From: Lishizhenia sp965656535
GTDB taxonomy: Bacteria > Bacteroidota > Bacteroidia > Flavobacteriales_D > Crocinitomicaceae
Assembly (NCBI GenBank): GCA_965656535.1
Contig: CBFHKX010000001.1
Coordinates: 868,001 to 932,000 of the forward strand
Reading direction: 5' to 3'
Length of the DNA stretch: 64,000 bases
Position numbers and translations under genes: made by a program. Each line of letters begins with the position of its first letter. Position 1 is the stretch's first letter. Positions 24,787 to 33,365 of this stretch are shown in pieces. The notes beneath the pieces were generated by a model. It searched no databases. It saw only the letters and a program-made list of their open reading frames with translations, and was not told the origin of the DNA.

Positions 24787-27015
24787 TTACTTTTTATTTT
24801 TAATACTAAATCTAAATCCGGCGTATATATTAATTCCAGCAACACTCGCCCATATTCTTGTTGCATCAAAAGTTGTGCTAAAAGGATTTTCTGCGTCAAT
24901 TATAGCATCATTTTGTCTATAATCTAGCAAGTTTTCACCTCCAACATAAAAATCCCATCTTTTGTATTTGTGCGTAATTTGTCCGCCCAATAAAGGATAA
25001 ATGGCACTGGTGTTTTCGGTGGTACTGTTTCCATTCGCTAAATTGGCAACCGGTAATCTTTGTTTCCCAAAAACGGATAGCGTAGCATCGTACTCCCACC
25101 TTTCGTTTCGAGTAGCGTATCCTATATTTAAGAACCCACGATGCTTTGGCACCATTACTTTTTGTTGTAAAATACCACCAAACTCTGCACGTACATCTAA
25201 ATATTTATAGGCCATTTTTATTTCTAAAAACTTCAAGGGTTCAAAGCTAAAATCTGTTTGAAAAGCGTTAGAAAATGACTTACCATTTAGATTGCTAAAA
25301 ACGATTAAATTTGGGTCAGCATCTCTATCTACAATCATTTGGTTAGTAAATAGTGTATGGTAAAAGTCAGAACTAATTACGGCTTTTCTTTCAAATAATT
25401 CGAACTGATAAACGAGACTACCACCAAAATTCCAAGAAATTTCAGGTGTAAGTGGTTCATTAAAAACCCATGGTTTTCCGTTTGCTAACAGTGATACATT
25501 GTCTGCTACGAAGTTCGGTACTCTAAAACCTCTGCCTGCGGTTGTACGTAAATCAATATCTTCGGTAACTTGAAATTTATAATGTAGGCGCGGTGTAAAT
25601 TGAAAGTCAAATAAATTATGATAATCTCCTCTGGCACCTAAAATTAAGCTGTGTCGTGTTGCAGTGTATGTATATTCTGCAAAGGCTCCGGGCACAATTT
25701 CAGTTCTATTTAATGTAGTGGTTAAACTATCAAACCCTAGGTTGTAATGAGTTTGTTGTAAATCGTCATACACTAAACTTAAACCCGTTTTTATTTGATG
25801 ATCTGTATTACCCAAAATTCCGTTAAAAACCGCATTGATGTACCCTCTTTTTTCTGTACCCAACATACTGCGTTCTCCAAACTGTGCACTTAATTCGTGA
25901 TATTTAGCTTGGTAAATTACGCCAATTGAAGAGTTCAATTTCTTTTTAAATAAAAAGCCTGTTTTAGCAAATAACTCAACATGCGTGTTGTTTACGTCTA
26001 CGCCGTAAGCGTTATTTGCACTATTTCTTGGGTCGAAATTGGTTTGTCCTCCAAGTTGACGTGTTAAAGAGGTTCTAATACCAAATTTAGATTCAAATAA
26101 TTTACCTTGATAGTTCCATCGGTTGAGAAAAGAAAAATCTCTTTTAAAAGGAATATCTCTAAATCCATCATTATTTCTATCCACATTTAAACTTCCTTGT
26201 GAGCCATGTACAAAAATACCAGTGCTCCATTTATCATTAAGTTTTAATCCTGTATGTACATTTGCTTCGGTTCTTCCTCGGATATTTCCATAAGCGTTAA
26301 CATACAGTTGCTCCATGTGATCTGGCTTGTTGAACTCTAGGTTAATTAAACCTGCCATAGATTCATATCCATTTACAACATTTCCTGTTCCTTTGGTTAT
26401 TTGAATAGAGTTAATCCATGTTCCTGGTATCATTCCCAAACCAAAAGAAGTTCCAAGGTTTTTAAGTATTGGAATATTTTCGAATTGAATTTGGGTGTAA
26501 GTTCCATCTAGTCCCATCATTGCAATTTTTTTTGCACCTGATACTGCGTCTGTAATATTTACATCAACAGACGCATTGGTTTCGAAAGATTCGGATAAGT
26601 TACAGCACGCTGCTTTTCTTAACTCTCCACTATTTAAGTTTTCTACAAATATTGGGTTTAGCTTAGAAATAGAAGAATTCTCCTGCTTGTAGCGTATCAC
26701 AACTTCGGGGAGCATTTGTTCCGAGTACAACACAATTTCTAAGTTCAGATTTTTATCTCTTCTTTTTACAACCAAAGTGTCTGGAAAATAACCAGAAGCT
26801 CTAAAAATAAGCGTATCCGGTAGTTGGGGTAAATTAGTAATTTCAAAACTACCATCCTCGGCGGTTGTTGCTCCTGTTTTTGCTTCTTTAAAGAAGACTT
26901 TTGCGCCAAATATGGGCGACTTTTTATCTTGAGTTGATCCAAAGATTGTACCTTGGATTTGTGCCAAACTGCTAAACTGAATAAAGCAGATGAGGCAAAA
27001 AAATATATTTTTCAT
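24787..27015 (-). CDS. TonB-dependent receptor, probably metal-related
   Basis: 742 residues. Signal peptide (1-18, ends SSLA-Q), a carboxypeptidase-regulatory-like domain (~20-95, GTIFGSTQDKKSPIFGAKVFF), a plug domain (~115-225, including GLDGTYTQIQFENIPI) and a 22-strand barrel to the C-terminus, ending in aromatic AGFRFSIKNKK. It imports a substrate across the outer membrane using TonB. Sandwiched between a Cys/His-rich protein and an HMA protein, the substrate is probably a metal or a metal complex, copper being the best guess by family context. Start 27015, ATG. Confidence 0.88.
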   Translation of the reverse strand: MKNIFFCLICFIQFSSLAQIQGTIFGSTQDKKSPIFGAKVFFKEAKTGATTAEDGSFEITNLPQLPDTLIFRASGYFPDTLVVKRRDKNLNLEIVLYSEQMLPEVVIRYKQENSSISKLNPIFVENLNSGELRKAACCNLSESFETNASVDVNITDAVSGAKKIAMMGLDGTYTQIQFENIPILKNLGTSFGLGMIPGTWINSIQITKGTGNVVNGYESMAGLINLEFNKPDHMEQLYVNAYGNIRGRTEANVHTGLKLNDKWSTGIFVHGSQGSLNVDRNNDGFRDIPFKRDFSFLNRWNYQGKLFESKFGIRTSLTRQLGGQTNFDPRNSANNAYGVDVNNTHVELFAKTGFLFKKKLNSSIGVIYQAKYHELSAQFGERSMLGTEKRGYINAVFNGILGNTDHQIKTGLSLVYDDLQQTHYNLGFDSLTTTLNRTEIVPGAFAEYTYTATRHSLILGARGDYHNLFDFQFTPRLHYKFQVTEDIDLRTTAGRGFRVPNFVADNVSLLANGKPWVFNEPLTPEISWNFGGSLVYQFELFERKAVISSDFYHTLFTNQMIVDRDADPNLIVFSNLNGKSFSNAFQTDFSFEPLKFLEIKMAYKYLDVRAEFGGILQQKVMVPKHRGFLNIGYATRNERWEYDATLSVFGKQRLPVANLANGNSTTENTSAIYPLLGGQITHKYKRWDFYVGGENLLDYRQNDAIIDAENPFSTTFDATRIWASVAGINIYAGFRFSIKNKK

Positions 27016-27079
27016 GAATGTTTTGATTAACGATTAAAATACTGTGATTCTAACAGGTTTTTGGCCTATGGGACGTTAA

Positions 27080-27529
27080 TCAAATTAAATAAGTCTGTAA
27101 AAGTGCTAATCTCTTTAGTGTGAGAAGCACTGGAGGTGGTCTGTAAAATGGTTTCCCTCTAACGTTTAATGTAAAGCATAAAGAAGGTTGTAAGGTAAAA
27201 GGGTTGGTGGTATCAAAATAAGGTGCTATGTATTTTTGAATTTCTGAATAAAATTGTTGGTCGACCTTTAAGATTTTTACATCTGTATAACAACAATCTT
27301 CATCAATACTGTCCTCGTCTGAGGAGGAATGACAGCATACCTCTGATGAGGTTGTTTTATCGAGTTGATGCTCGTCATGCAACTCATGATTGTGAGAAGA
27401 AACCGGTACAAATAAAGAAGTATTACTACCTTCCTTTTTACATATGTGCTCAAATAATGCAATACTACTTGCGCTAGCCGATATAAAAACGACTAGAATC
27501 AGGGTAATTATTTGATTAATCTTTAACAC
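27080..27529 (-). CDS. Cys/His-rich HYC_CC_PP family protein
   Basis: 149 residues from a GTG start; no other in-frame Met follows, so this start is the only candidate. A hydrophobic N-terminal segment (~5-28) is followed by HICKK, a His-rich stretch (HNHELHDEH), two Cys pairs (VCCHS, DCCYT) and YRPPP near the end: the pattern that names the HYC_CC_PP family of Bacteroidota. The clustered Cys and His point to metal binding outside the cytoplasm. It is first in a minus-strand operon with the TonB receptor and the HMA protein. A -7 box (27534-27541) ends only 4 bp before the start. Confidence 0.75.
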   Translation of the reverse strand: MLKINQIITLILVVFISASASSIALFEHICKKEGSNTSLFVPVSSHNHELHDEHQLDKTTSSEVCCHSSSDEDSIDEDCCYTDVKILKVDQQFYSEIQKYIAPYFDTTNPFTLQPSLCFTLNVRGKPFYRPPPVLLTLKRLALLQTYLI

Positions 27530-27533
27530 GATA

Positions 27534-27541
27534 CAAATATA
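27534..27541 (-). promoter_or_regulatory. -7 box of the metal operon
   Basis: The minus strand reads TATATTTG, a perfect TAnnTTTG match. It ends 4 bp before the GTG start at 27529, so the mRNA would be almost leaderless. Divergent from the nfu promoter. Confidence 0.5.
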
Positions 27542-27622
27542 CAGAATGTTTCCTATTCTATTAAAATTAGAGTTATCCTCATTCTTGAAATTTCAAGTTT
27601 GTCTTTTTTAGGTTACCGCCCA

Positions 27623-27655
27623 TTGTAATTAAATGAAAGCCTATTTGTAAATTTG
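27623..27655 (+). promoter_or_regulatory. Promoter of the NifU-family gene
   Basis: TTG (27623-27625) and TAAATTTG (27648-27655) are 22 bp apart, a good Bacteroidota -33/-7 pair. The -7 box covers an in-frame TTG at 27653, which supports the ATG at 27671 as the true start. Confidence 0.6.
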
Positions 27656-27670
27656 TACAAAAAAAGAAAT

Positions 27671-28285
27671 ATGAGCCAGAAAGTTCCTATTACGGTATAT
27701 GCAGAAATGACTCCAAACCCAAGTACAATGAAGTTTGTAGCAAATAAACACCTTCTGATTACTGGAGAATCGGTAGAGTTTACAAGCTTAGAAGAAGCAA
27801 AGGGCTACAGTCCACTTGCTGAAGAACTATTCAATTTTCCGTTTGTAAAAGGTGTTTTTATGGCAAGTAATTTTATTACGGTTACCAAAAACGATGCTTT
27901 ATCTTGGGATTTTGTTGCTATGGAATTACGCGAGTTTATTCGTGTTTTCTTACAAGAAGGTAAAGAAGTATTAGTAATGATGCCTCAGCCGAAACCAGAA
28001 CCGGTAGCAGAGAAAGAAGATAATGCAGAGAAGAAAGTATATGCACCGTCAGAATATGATGATGCAATTATGAATTTACTAGACGAATATGTGAGACCAG
28101 CTGTAGAAGGAGATGGTGGAGCAATAGAATTTAGAAATTTCGAAGATGGCGTTGTAACCGTTTTATTAAAAGGGTCTTGCGCAGGCTGCCCAAGTAGTAC
28201 GGCAACCTTAAAAGGAGGTATTGAAAACCTATTAATGCAACATTTACCAGAAGTAAAAGAAGTAGTTGCAGAAAATGCAATGTAA
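27671..28285 (+). CDS. Nfu/NifU-type iron-sulfur cluster carrier
   Basis: 204 residues from the ATG at 27671; the TTG at 27653 lies inside the promoter. An Nfu N-terminal domain (~8-95, EMTPNPSTMKFVANKHLL) is joined by an acidic linker to a NifU C-terminal domain (~125-200) holding Cys170 and Cys173 in GSCAGCPSS, which together bind a transferable Fe-S cluster. This is the usual Bacteroidota two-domain layout. The protein passes clusters to apo-proteins in the cytoplasm. Its terminator lies at 28311-28339. Confidence 0.92.
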   Translation: MSQKVPITVYAEMTPNPSTMKFVANKHLLITGESVEFTSLEEAKGYSPLAEELFNFPFVKGVFMASNFITVTKNDALSWDFVAMELREFIRVFLQEGKEVLVMMPQPKPEPVAEKEDNAEKKVYAPSEYDDAIMNLLDEYVRPAVEGDGGAIEFRNFEDGVVTVLLKGSCAGCPSSTATLKGGIENLLMQHLPEVKEVVAENAM

Positions 28286-28310
28286 ACAAATATTTATAAG
28301 CGTGTAGAAA

Positions 28311-28339
28311 GGTGTAACTTAAGTGTTGCACCTTTTTTT
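28311..28339 (+). terminator. Terminator of the nfu gene
   Basis: GGTG-T-AAC (28311-28318) pairs with GTT-G-CACC (28325-28332), T-G wobble included, followed by seven T's. It touches the 3' end of the convergent channel gene. Confidence 0.8.
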
Positions 28340-29111
28340 ATTGCTTTTTTATTTGATCGCTACTATATTTTTCTTCGGACTGAAGTGAAGAAGTGTTGTT
28401 TCGCATTTTTTCTAAATCTCGTGCTTCTGTTAGGGCAGAAGAAATCATACCTGAAGGAATTGCAATTATTCCTAAACCAATCATTAATATTACGAATGTA
28501 AAAATTCTACCTCCCACAGTAATAGGAACAATATCTCCGTAACCGACAGTTGTAAGTGTAACAACAGACCACCAAAGACTAGAAAAGATAGAAGAGAAAG
28601 ATTCTGGCTGAGCACTGTGTTCAAAGTAATAAATACCAACAGCAGACAAGTAAATAAGTATTACCGAAACTACACTAAACATAATAAGTTCTTCTCTTAT
28701 AAGTTTAAATGCAACTTTAAATCGATTGATTGCTTTGTTGTAGCGTACCAATTTCATTAAACGAAATACACGTAAAAACCTTAAGATTCTTACCGACCGT
28801 AAATCGAAACCAAAGGACAAATAAAATGGTAAGATAGATAAAAGGTCTATTATACCGTAAAAGCTAAAAATGAATTTCGTTTTTTTATTTGCTATGTAAA
28901 TCCGAATGAAATATTCTATTGAAAAAAGCGTAATGCAAACAAGCTCAAAACCATGCAAGAAAGCAAGTACTTCAGAACTTAGGTCTGGCAATGTTTCAAT
29001 TGTGAAACTGAGTATAGATAATACAATGAGTACTTGAATTACATAATCAAAGTAGACACCTGCTTTAGTATCTCTCGTTTCTACAATATTATCTAGTTTC
29101 TTCTTAATCAA
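28338..29111 (-). CDS. Voltage-gated-type potassium channel (ion transporter family)
   Basis: 257 residues with six membrane segments. The fourth (RSVRILRFLRVFRLMKLVRY) has regularly spaced arginines, the voltage-sensor pattern, and the pore loop between segments five and six carries TTVGYGD, the K+ selectivity filter. A short charged tail follows (~225-257) with no ligand-binding or RCK domain. It is expected to form tetramers in the inner membrane. The start is TTG at 29111: a stop lies shortly upstream in frame and no ATG precedes the first membrane segment. Confidence 0.9.
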   Translation of the reverse strand: MIKKKLDNIVETRDTKAGVYFDYVIQVLIVLSILSFTIETLPDLSSEVLAFLHGFELVCITLFSIEYFIRIYIANKKTKFIFSFYGIIDLLSILPFYLSFGFDLRSVRILRFLRVFRLMKLVRYNKAINRFKVAFKLIREELIMFSVVSVILIYLSAVGIYYFEHSAQPESFSSIFSSLWWSVVTLTTVGYGDIVPITVGGRIFTFVILMIGLGIIAIPSGMISSALTEARDLEKMRNNTSSLQSEEKYSSDQIKKQ

Positions 29112-29164
29112 TTTGCTATAAGGTAAGTGTGCTTTTATAGTTTGTAATTATCCTGCAGCACGTA

Positions 29165-30007
29165 TTAAGGTATATATTTCACCTTACTAAAATCTGGCTT
29201 GCGTTTCTCTAAGAATGCATCTCTACCTTCTTTTGCTTCGTCTGTCATGTAAGCTAAACGTGTTGCTTCTCCGGCAAATACTTGCTGACCAACCATACCA
29301 TCGTCTGTTAAATTCATAGCAAACTTTAGCATTTTAATAGAAGTTGGAGATTTGCCTAAAATTCCTTGTGCCCAATTGTAGGCTTCTTGCTCTAATTCAT
29401 CATGGGGAAAAATGGCGTTTACCATTCCCATATCCATTGCTTCTTGTGCGCTGTAATTTCTACCTAAAAAGAAAATTTCGCGTGCTTTTTTCTGTCCAAC
29501 CATTTTGGCTAGATAAGCAGAGCCATAACCACCATCAAAACTGGTAACATCTGCATCTGTTTGTTTAAAGATTGCGTGTTCTTTAGATGCTAGGGTTAAA
29601 TCACAAACCACGTGTAGCGAGTGTCCACCACCCACGGCCCAACCATTTACAACAGCAATAACTGCTTTAGGCATGAAGCGAATTAAACGCTGCACTTCTA
29701 AAATATTTAGTCTGTGGTAACCATCTTGACCAACATAGCCTTGGTGTCCACGAGCAGATTGATCTCCGCCAGAACAGAAAGAATATTTACCATCTTTGGT
29801 ACTCGGACCTTCTGATGAAAGCAAAACTACACCGATAGAAGTATCTTCATGTGCATCTTGAAAAGCATTTAATAACTCAGAAGTTGTTTTGGGTCTAAAT
29901 GCATTTCTAACATTTGGTCTGTTAAATGCAATTCTGGCAACACCATTTGCTTTTTTGTAGGTAATATCTTCGTATTCTTTTACTGTTTTCCAGTTAATTT
30001 CTGACAT
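29165..30007 (-). CDS. menB: 1,4-dihydroxy-2-naphthoyl-CoA synthase
   Basis: 280 residues. It closes the second ring in menaquinone synthesis, turning o-succinylbenzoyl-CoA into 1,4-dihydroxy-2-naphthoyl-CoA. It is a crotonase-fold enzyme with the MenB-specific SSEGPSTKDGKYSFCSGGDQ-type region, the oxyanion glycine stretch NGWAVGGGHSLHVVCDLT, and TSFDGGYGSAYLA with the family aspartate. The C-terminal GRDAFLEKRKPDF is also diagnostic. Menaquinone is the respiratory quinone expected in Bacteroidota. No other men genes are in the window. Confidence 0.95.
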   Translation of the reverse strand: MSEINWKTVKEYEDITYKKANGVARIAFNRPNVRNAFRPKTTSELLNAFQDAHEDTSIGVVLLSSEGPSTKDGKYSFCSGGDQSARGHQGYVGQDGYHRLNILEVQRLIRFMPKAVIAVVNGWAVGGGHSLHVVCDLTLASKEHAIFKQTDADVTSFDGGYGSAYLAKMVGQKKAREIFFLGRNYSAQEAMDMGMVNAIFPHDELEQEAYNWAQGILGKSPTSIKMLKFAMNLTDDGMVGQQVFAGEATRLAYMTDEAKEGRDAFLEKRKPDFSKVKYIP

Positions 30008-30145
30008 GTTAAATCTTTTTTGTAAAAATAAAAGAATTGAATGACAATAGGTCTAGATTTGAAAGTCCGATAGGTTTTTTGTCTAAAAATTAGAAATAAC
30101 ACTGATTTGAAAGTTAAACATAAGAAAAGTATTTATAACAAAATG

Positions 30146-30177
30146 AAAGCGCGAGCTTTAGTCTACTCGCGCTTTTT
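30146..30177. terminator. Terminator-like hairpin between menB and the secreted protein gene
   Basis: A perfect 10-bp stem AAAGCGCGAG/CTCGCGCTTT (30146-30155 with 30166-30175), 10-nt loop, T's following on the plus strand and TTTCATTTT on the minus strand. It lies 5 bp past the stop at 30182, so it most likely ends the minus-strand gene upstream of menB. Confidence 0.75.
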
Positions 30178-30181
30178 CATC

Positions 30182-31048
30182 TTAGTTAAGAATTATTTTT
30201 TTCATCGTTTTTAGATCCTTTTTTCTAATTATGAAATGATAAGAATTGAGAATCTTAAATACTACTTTACTTTCTTCACAGTCTACAATATAAACATATT
30301 TGCTTCGCATTGCGTTTGTTTGTAAGTAGCAAAAGTTTGGATCTCTACTATTGATAGCGTCTTCTATCGTTTCTTTATTAACAAATTTCACATTGCCGGG
30401 GTAGTACTTTTTAAAATCTCTTTGGCTTATTTGTTTAGGACTTTTGAAAGGAAAATATTTTCCTGTAGACAATGATTCCTCGGCTACCAAAAGAGTTTTT
30501 GTTTTTATAACTTTGGATCTATCGTTTATTTTCGATGTGAAAAGTAGGTTTTGTTTTACAGGATTTTTAGGTAATTCGGAGAATTCAATTTTCATTTCAA
30601 TGAAATCTTGCATCATGTTTGCGAAATTGTAGGCTCTATATCCAGCTTCAACCGCCATTTTTTCACTTCCAAAATTATCTAATGTCAAACTCGCTACAAT
30701 TCTTTGAGTTAAGTCTTCTTTTCCTCCAACAACTAAAGCTAGGTAAGGGTACTTTTGTGTACTCATTCCGTCAGACACAGTTTTTGTTAACGGTATAAAG
30801 TAAGAGTTAGATTCATCTTCTAAATCTAAATCATCCAATGAATTTACATATTTAACATCCGTTAATTCCCAAAAATCATCGAATCCATTTTTTAGATTAG
30901 AGTCATATTGCTTATCGTCTGTTTTTGCAATGTAAGTAGTTGTTTGTGGTAATCTTTCTTTGGTTAACGTAAGGTCTCCCTGTGCGAAAAATTGTGCGGA
31001 TAAATTATAACTTACGCAAAGTAAGGCTATCAGTAATGTTGTTCTCAT
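30182..31048 (-). CDS. Secreted protein of unknown function
   Basis: 288 residues with a signal peptide (about 1-18, ends NLSA-Q). The mature part has no recognised domain. Residues ~95-150 (YLALVVGGKEDLTQRIVAS, then EMKIEFSEL) and the tail (SKVVFKILNSYHFIIRKKDLK) look like a mixed alpha/beta fold. It is followed by a strong hairpin and stands alone. Probably periplasmic or outer-membrane associated; no function can be given. Confidence 0.7.
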   Translation of the reverse strand: MRTTLLIALLCVSYNLSAQFFAQGDLTLTKERLPQTTTYIAKTDDKQYDSNLKNGFDDFWELTDVKYVNSLDDLDLEDESNSYFIPLTKTVSDGMSTQKYPYLALVVGGKEDLTQRIVASLTLDNFGSEKMAVEAGYRAYNFANMMQDFIEMKIEFSELPKNPVKQNLLFTSKINDRSKVIKTKTLLVAEESLSTGKYFPFKSPKQISQRDFKKYYPGNVKFVNKETIEDAINSRDPNFCYLQTNAMRSKYVYIVDCEESKVVFKILNSYHFIIRKKDLKTMKKIILN

Positions 31049-31151
31049 AATTTTTTATTGTTAAAAATAATAATAAAAACAACTTTACCTTTCATATTAG
31101 TTGATCACAATGCCGAGTAATGCGTAGCTCTGAATAATCAGAAAGATTGTT

Positions 31152-31388
31152 TCAGTCTTTTTTGCTTGCACCTTGTACAAACTTTTCTTCAAACCAATCG
31201 TCAAAATTTTGGTCTACAGTAATATTAGCGGTTAATACTTTGTAAACCATAATAATTACTAAAATAGAGCCAATTGCGGTTAAGTTTAAAAGCCAAACGT
31301 AGGGTATGCCTAATTGAGATGCGATAGCATTAAAAACTAACAAAAGCGAAGTAATTGAAATCCAAATAATTGACGTAGAATTTTTCAT
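31152..31388 (-). CDS. Small membrane protein, two predicted helices
   Basis: 78 residues with hydrophobic segments at about 7-27 and 30-51, then an acidic tail (NFDDWFEEKF) ending in KKD. No known family recognised. ATG start at 31388. Gene order and strand are shared with the secreted protein downstream, but 103 bp separate them. Coding status is supported by the two clean helices and a charged tail rather than by homology. Confidence 0.6.
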   Translation of the reverse strand: MKNSTSIIWISITSLLLVFNAIASQLGIPYVWLLNLTAIGSILVIIMVYKVLTANITVDQNFDDWFEEKFVQGASKKD

Positions 31389-31506
31389 GGTTGTTTTATT
31401 TTAAGTAAAACAACAGCAAATACGATTTGTTTTTGAATACAATATTTTCTTTTGTTAATTAAACGACTTAACTATCTGTTAATGATTCTTATAAGAAAGT
31501 ATGTTT

Positions 31507-32754
31507 CTAGATTTTACTTAAAGCATTTTCAACATCCCAAATTAGATCAGCCTCATTTTCTACTCCAATTGAAAGGCGTACTAAGTTATCTGTAATACCA
31601 ATTTCTAAACGAGTTTCTGGATCTACACCAATATGCGTCATAGAAGCCGGATGCTGCGCTAAACTTTCTGTGGAGCCTAAACTTACGGCTAGTTTAAACA
31701 ACTTTAAATTATTTAAAAAAGTAAACGCTTCTTTTTCTCCACCTTTTACTTCAACTGAGATCATGGCACCTGGAGAACTGTACTGCTTTTTATAAAGTGA
31801 ATAGTCTGTGTCGTTCTCCTTTAAAAGTCCTAAGTAATGTACCTTTTCAACTTTCGGATGATTTTCTATTTTGTGGGCTAGTGCATTTGCATTTCTAGCT
31901 TGTTGTTCCATCCTAATTTTTAGTGTTTCTAGACTACGCGTGAGCATCCAACTTGTGTGCGGACTAGCCATATTTCCTAAAAAGGTACGCAATACTTTTA
32001 CACGTAGCATCACTTCTTGATTTCCTAAAACGGCTCCGGCGAGTAGGTCAGAATGTCCGCCAATATATTTAGTTGCTGAATACATTACAAGGTCAGCGCC
32101 TAAATCTAACGGAGAAGACCAAATTGGCCCCATATAGGTATTGTCTATTGCTAAATGTACTTTTTCATCGGTAGAATATTGGTCTGCAATTTCTTTAAGC
32201 ATTGCAATATCTGTAATTGCATTGGTTGGGTTCGCAGGTGTTTCTGCGTAAATGAGCGCTAATTTATCTGCTTTTCCGCTTTCTTCTAGTCTTTTGATTA
32301 TATCCGACTTCTTATCTTTGGGTGTAAATTCAATAGAATCTACACCAATTTTAGGTAAGAAATGTTTGATAAAGTGGTCTGTTCCACCGTAAACTGGAGA
32401 TCCAAAAAGAATAAGGTCTCCAGGTTTTAGAAATTCTAGTAATACAGTACTAATTGCCGACATTCCCGATTCGAAAACCGCACAATCATCTGCGTTATCC
32501 CAAAGGCAAAGTCTGCTTTCTAGAATTTCTAAGTTAGGGTTGTTGATTCGTGAATAGATGAGTCCTAATTCCTCTTTTTCTTCCTTATCTCTAAGTCCAT
32601 AAGCCAGTTCAAAAAACGCTTTTCCTTCTTCTGCACTTTTAAAAACAAAAGTAGACGTTAAAAAAACAGGAGGTTTAACAGCTCCTTCAGATAACTCAGG
32701 GTTAAATCCGTGAGACATCATTAAACTTTCTGGCGAAAAATTATTTTTACTCAT
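31507..32754 (-). CDS. Cys/Met metabolism PLP-dependent lyase/synthase
   Basis: 415 residues of the cystathionine gamma-synthase/methionine gamma-lyase superfamily, fold type I PLP. PLP-lysine Lys229 is in YSATKYIGGH; the phosphate-binding FESGMSAISTVLLEF and LAIDNTY are in place. The loop that holds the reactive Cys of classical methionine gamma-lyases reads FGSPVYGGTD, without Cys, so gamma-synthase or gamma-lyase activity on cystathionine or a related substrate cannot be decided. The divergent Lrp-family regulator 155 bp away is likely to control it. Confidence 0.88.
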   Translation of the reverse strand: MSKNNFSPESLMMSHGFNPELSEGAVKPPVFLTSTFVFKSAEEGKAFFELAYGLRDKEEKEELGLIYSRINNPNLEILESRLCLWDNADDCAVFESGMSAISTVLLEFLKPGDLILFGSPVYGGTDHFIKHFLPKIGVDSIEFTPKDKKSDIIKRLEESGKADKLALIYAETPANPTNAITDIAMLKEIADQYSTDEKVHLAIDNTYMGPIWSSPLDLGADLVMYSATKYIGGHSDLLAGAVLGNQEVMLRVKVLRTFLGNMASPHTSWMLTRSLETLKIRMEQQARNANALAHKIENHPKVEKVHYLGLLKENDTDYSLYKKQYSSPGAMISVEVKGGEKEAFTFLNNLKLFKLAVSLGSTESLAQHPASMTHIGVDPETRLEIGITDNLVRLSIGVENEADLIWDVENALSKI

Positions 32755-32803
32755 GATTAAATGGTTTCTAACAAAGATACGCTCTTCAGAAGCATTCTCT
32801 ATT

Positions 32804-32818
32804 AAATATTAGATATTT
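32804..32818. promoter_or_regulatory. Possible Lrp-family operator between the lyase and regulator genes
   Basis: AAATAT-TAG-ATATTT is a 15-bp inverted repeat with a 3-bp centre, the size and form of Lrp/AsnC half-site pairs. A second, looser repeat (AAAATA...TATTTT) lies near 32844-32861. Inference from position and symmetry only; the surroundings are very AT-rich. Confidence 0.35.
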
Positions 32819-32872
32819 AGTAAAATTTTCTGCTTGGTGCATTAAAATAGATTATTATTTTAATAACTATGT

Positions 32873-32880
32873 TATTTTTG
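32873..32880 (+). promoter_or_regulatory. -7 box of the Lrp-family gene
   Basis: TATTTTTG, a perfect TAnnTTTG match, 29 bp before the ATG at 32910. No TTG at -33. Confidence 0.4.
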
Positions 32881-32909
32881 ATGTGTTTTAGAATTAAAAT
32901 CTATGGCTT

Positions 32910-33365
32910 ATGGATGAAATGGATAAGAAAATATTGAATTTGTTGCAGCAAAATGCAAAGTTGACTATAAAAGAGATTGCAGCTCAACTCAACTTAACAC
33001 CTACGCCTGTTTTTGAAAGAATAAAGAAGTTAGAAAAAAACGGCAGTATTTCTGGCTATCATGCAAAGATAGATAGCGCTAAAATTGGCAATTTTCTGAC
33101 TACTTATTGTGCCATCACGTTAGATAAACATCAAAAAGAAAGTATTTCTAATTTTGTTGAAAATATTACGGCCTTTGACGAAGTTATTGCATGTTCACAT
33201 ATAGCAGGCCAATTTGACTATTTGCTGAAAATTTGCGTTAAAGACATGGAAGCTTATCAGGTTTTTATGACAGAAAAATTGTCTACCTTAACAAGTATTG
33301 GTAAGCTTCAAACTTCTTTTGTTTTGTCAGAAGTTAAGCAAGATAAAGGATTACTATTGAAGTAA
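32910..33365 (+). CDS. Lrp/AsnC family transcriptional regulator
   Basis: 151 residues. An N-terminal helix-turn-helix (~1-60: DKKILNLLQQNAKLTIKEIA, then TPTPVFERIKKLEKNG) is followed by the RAM effector domain (~65-150), which binds amino acids and drives assembly into octamers. Divergent from the Cys/Met PLP enzyme, it probably senses a sulfur or other amino acid and controls that gene and itself. Its 3' end overlaps the convergent GNAT gene by 12 bp. Confidence 0.93.
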   Translation: MDEMDKKILNLLQQNAKLTIKEIAAQLNLTPTPVFERIKKLEKNGSISGYHAKIDSAKIGNFLTTYCAITLDKHQKESISNFVENITAFDEVIACSHIAGQFDYLLKICVKDMEAYQVFMTEKLSTLTSIGKLQTSFVLSEVKQDKGLLLK

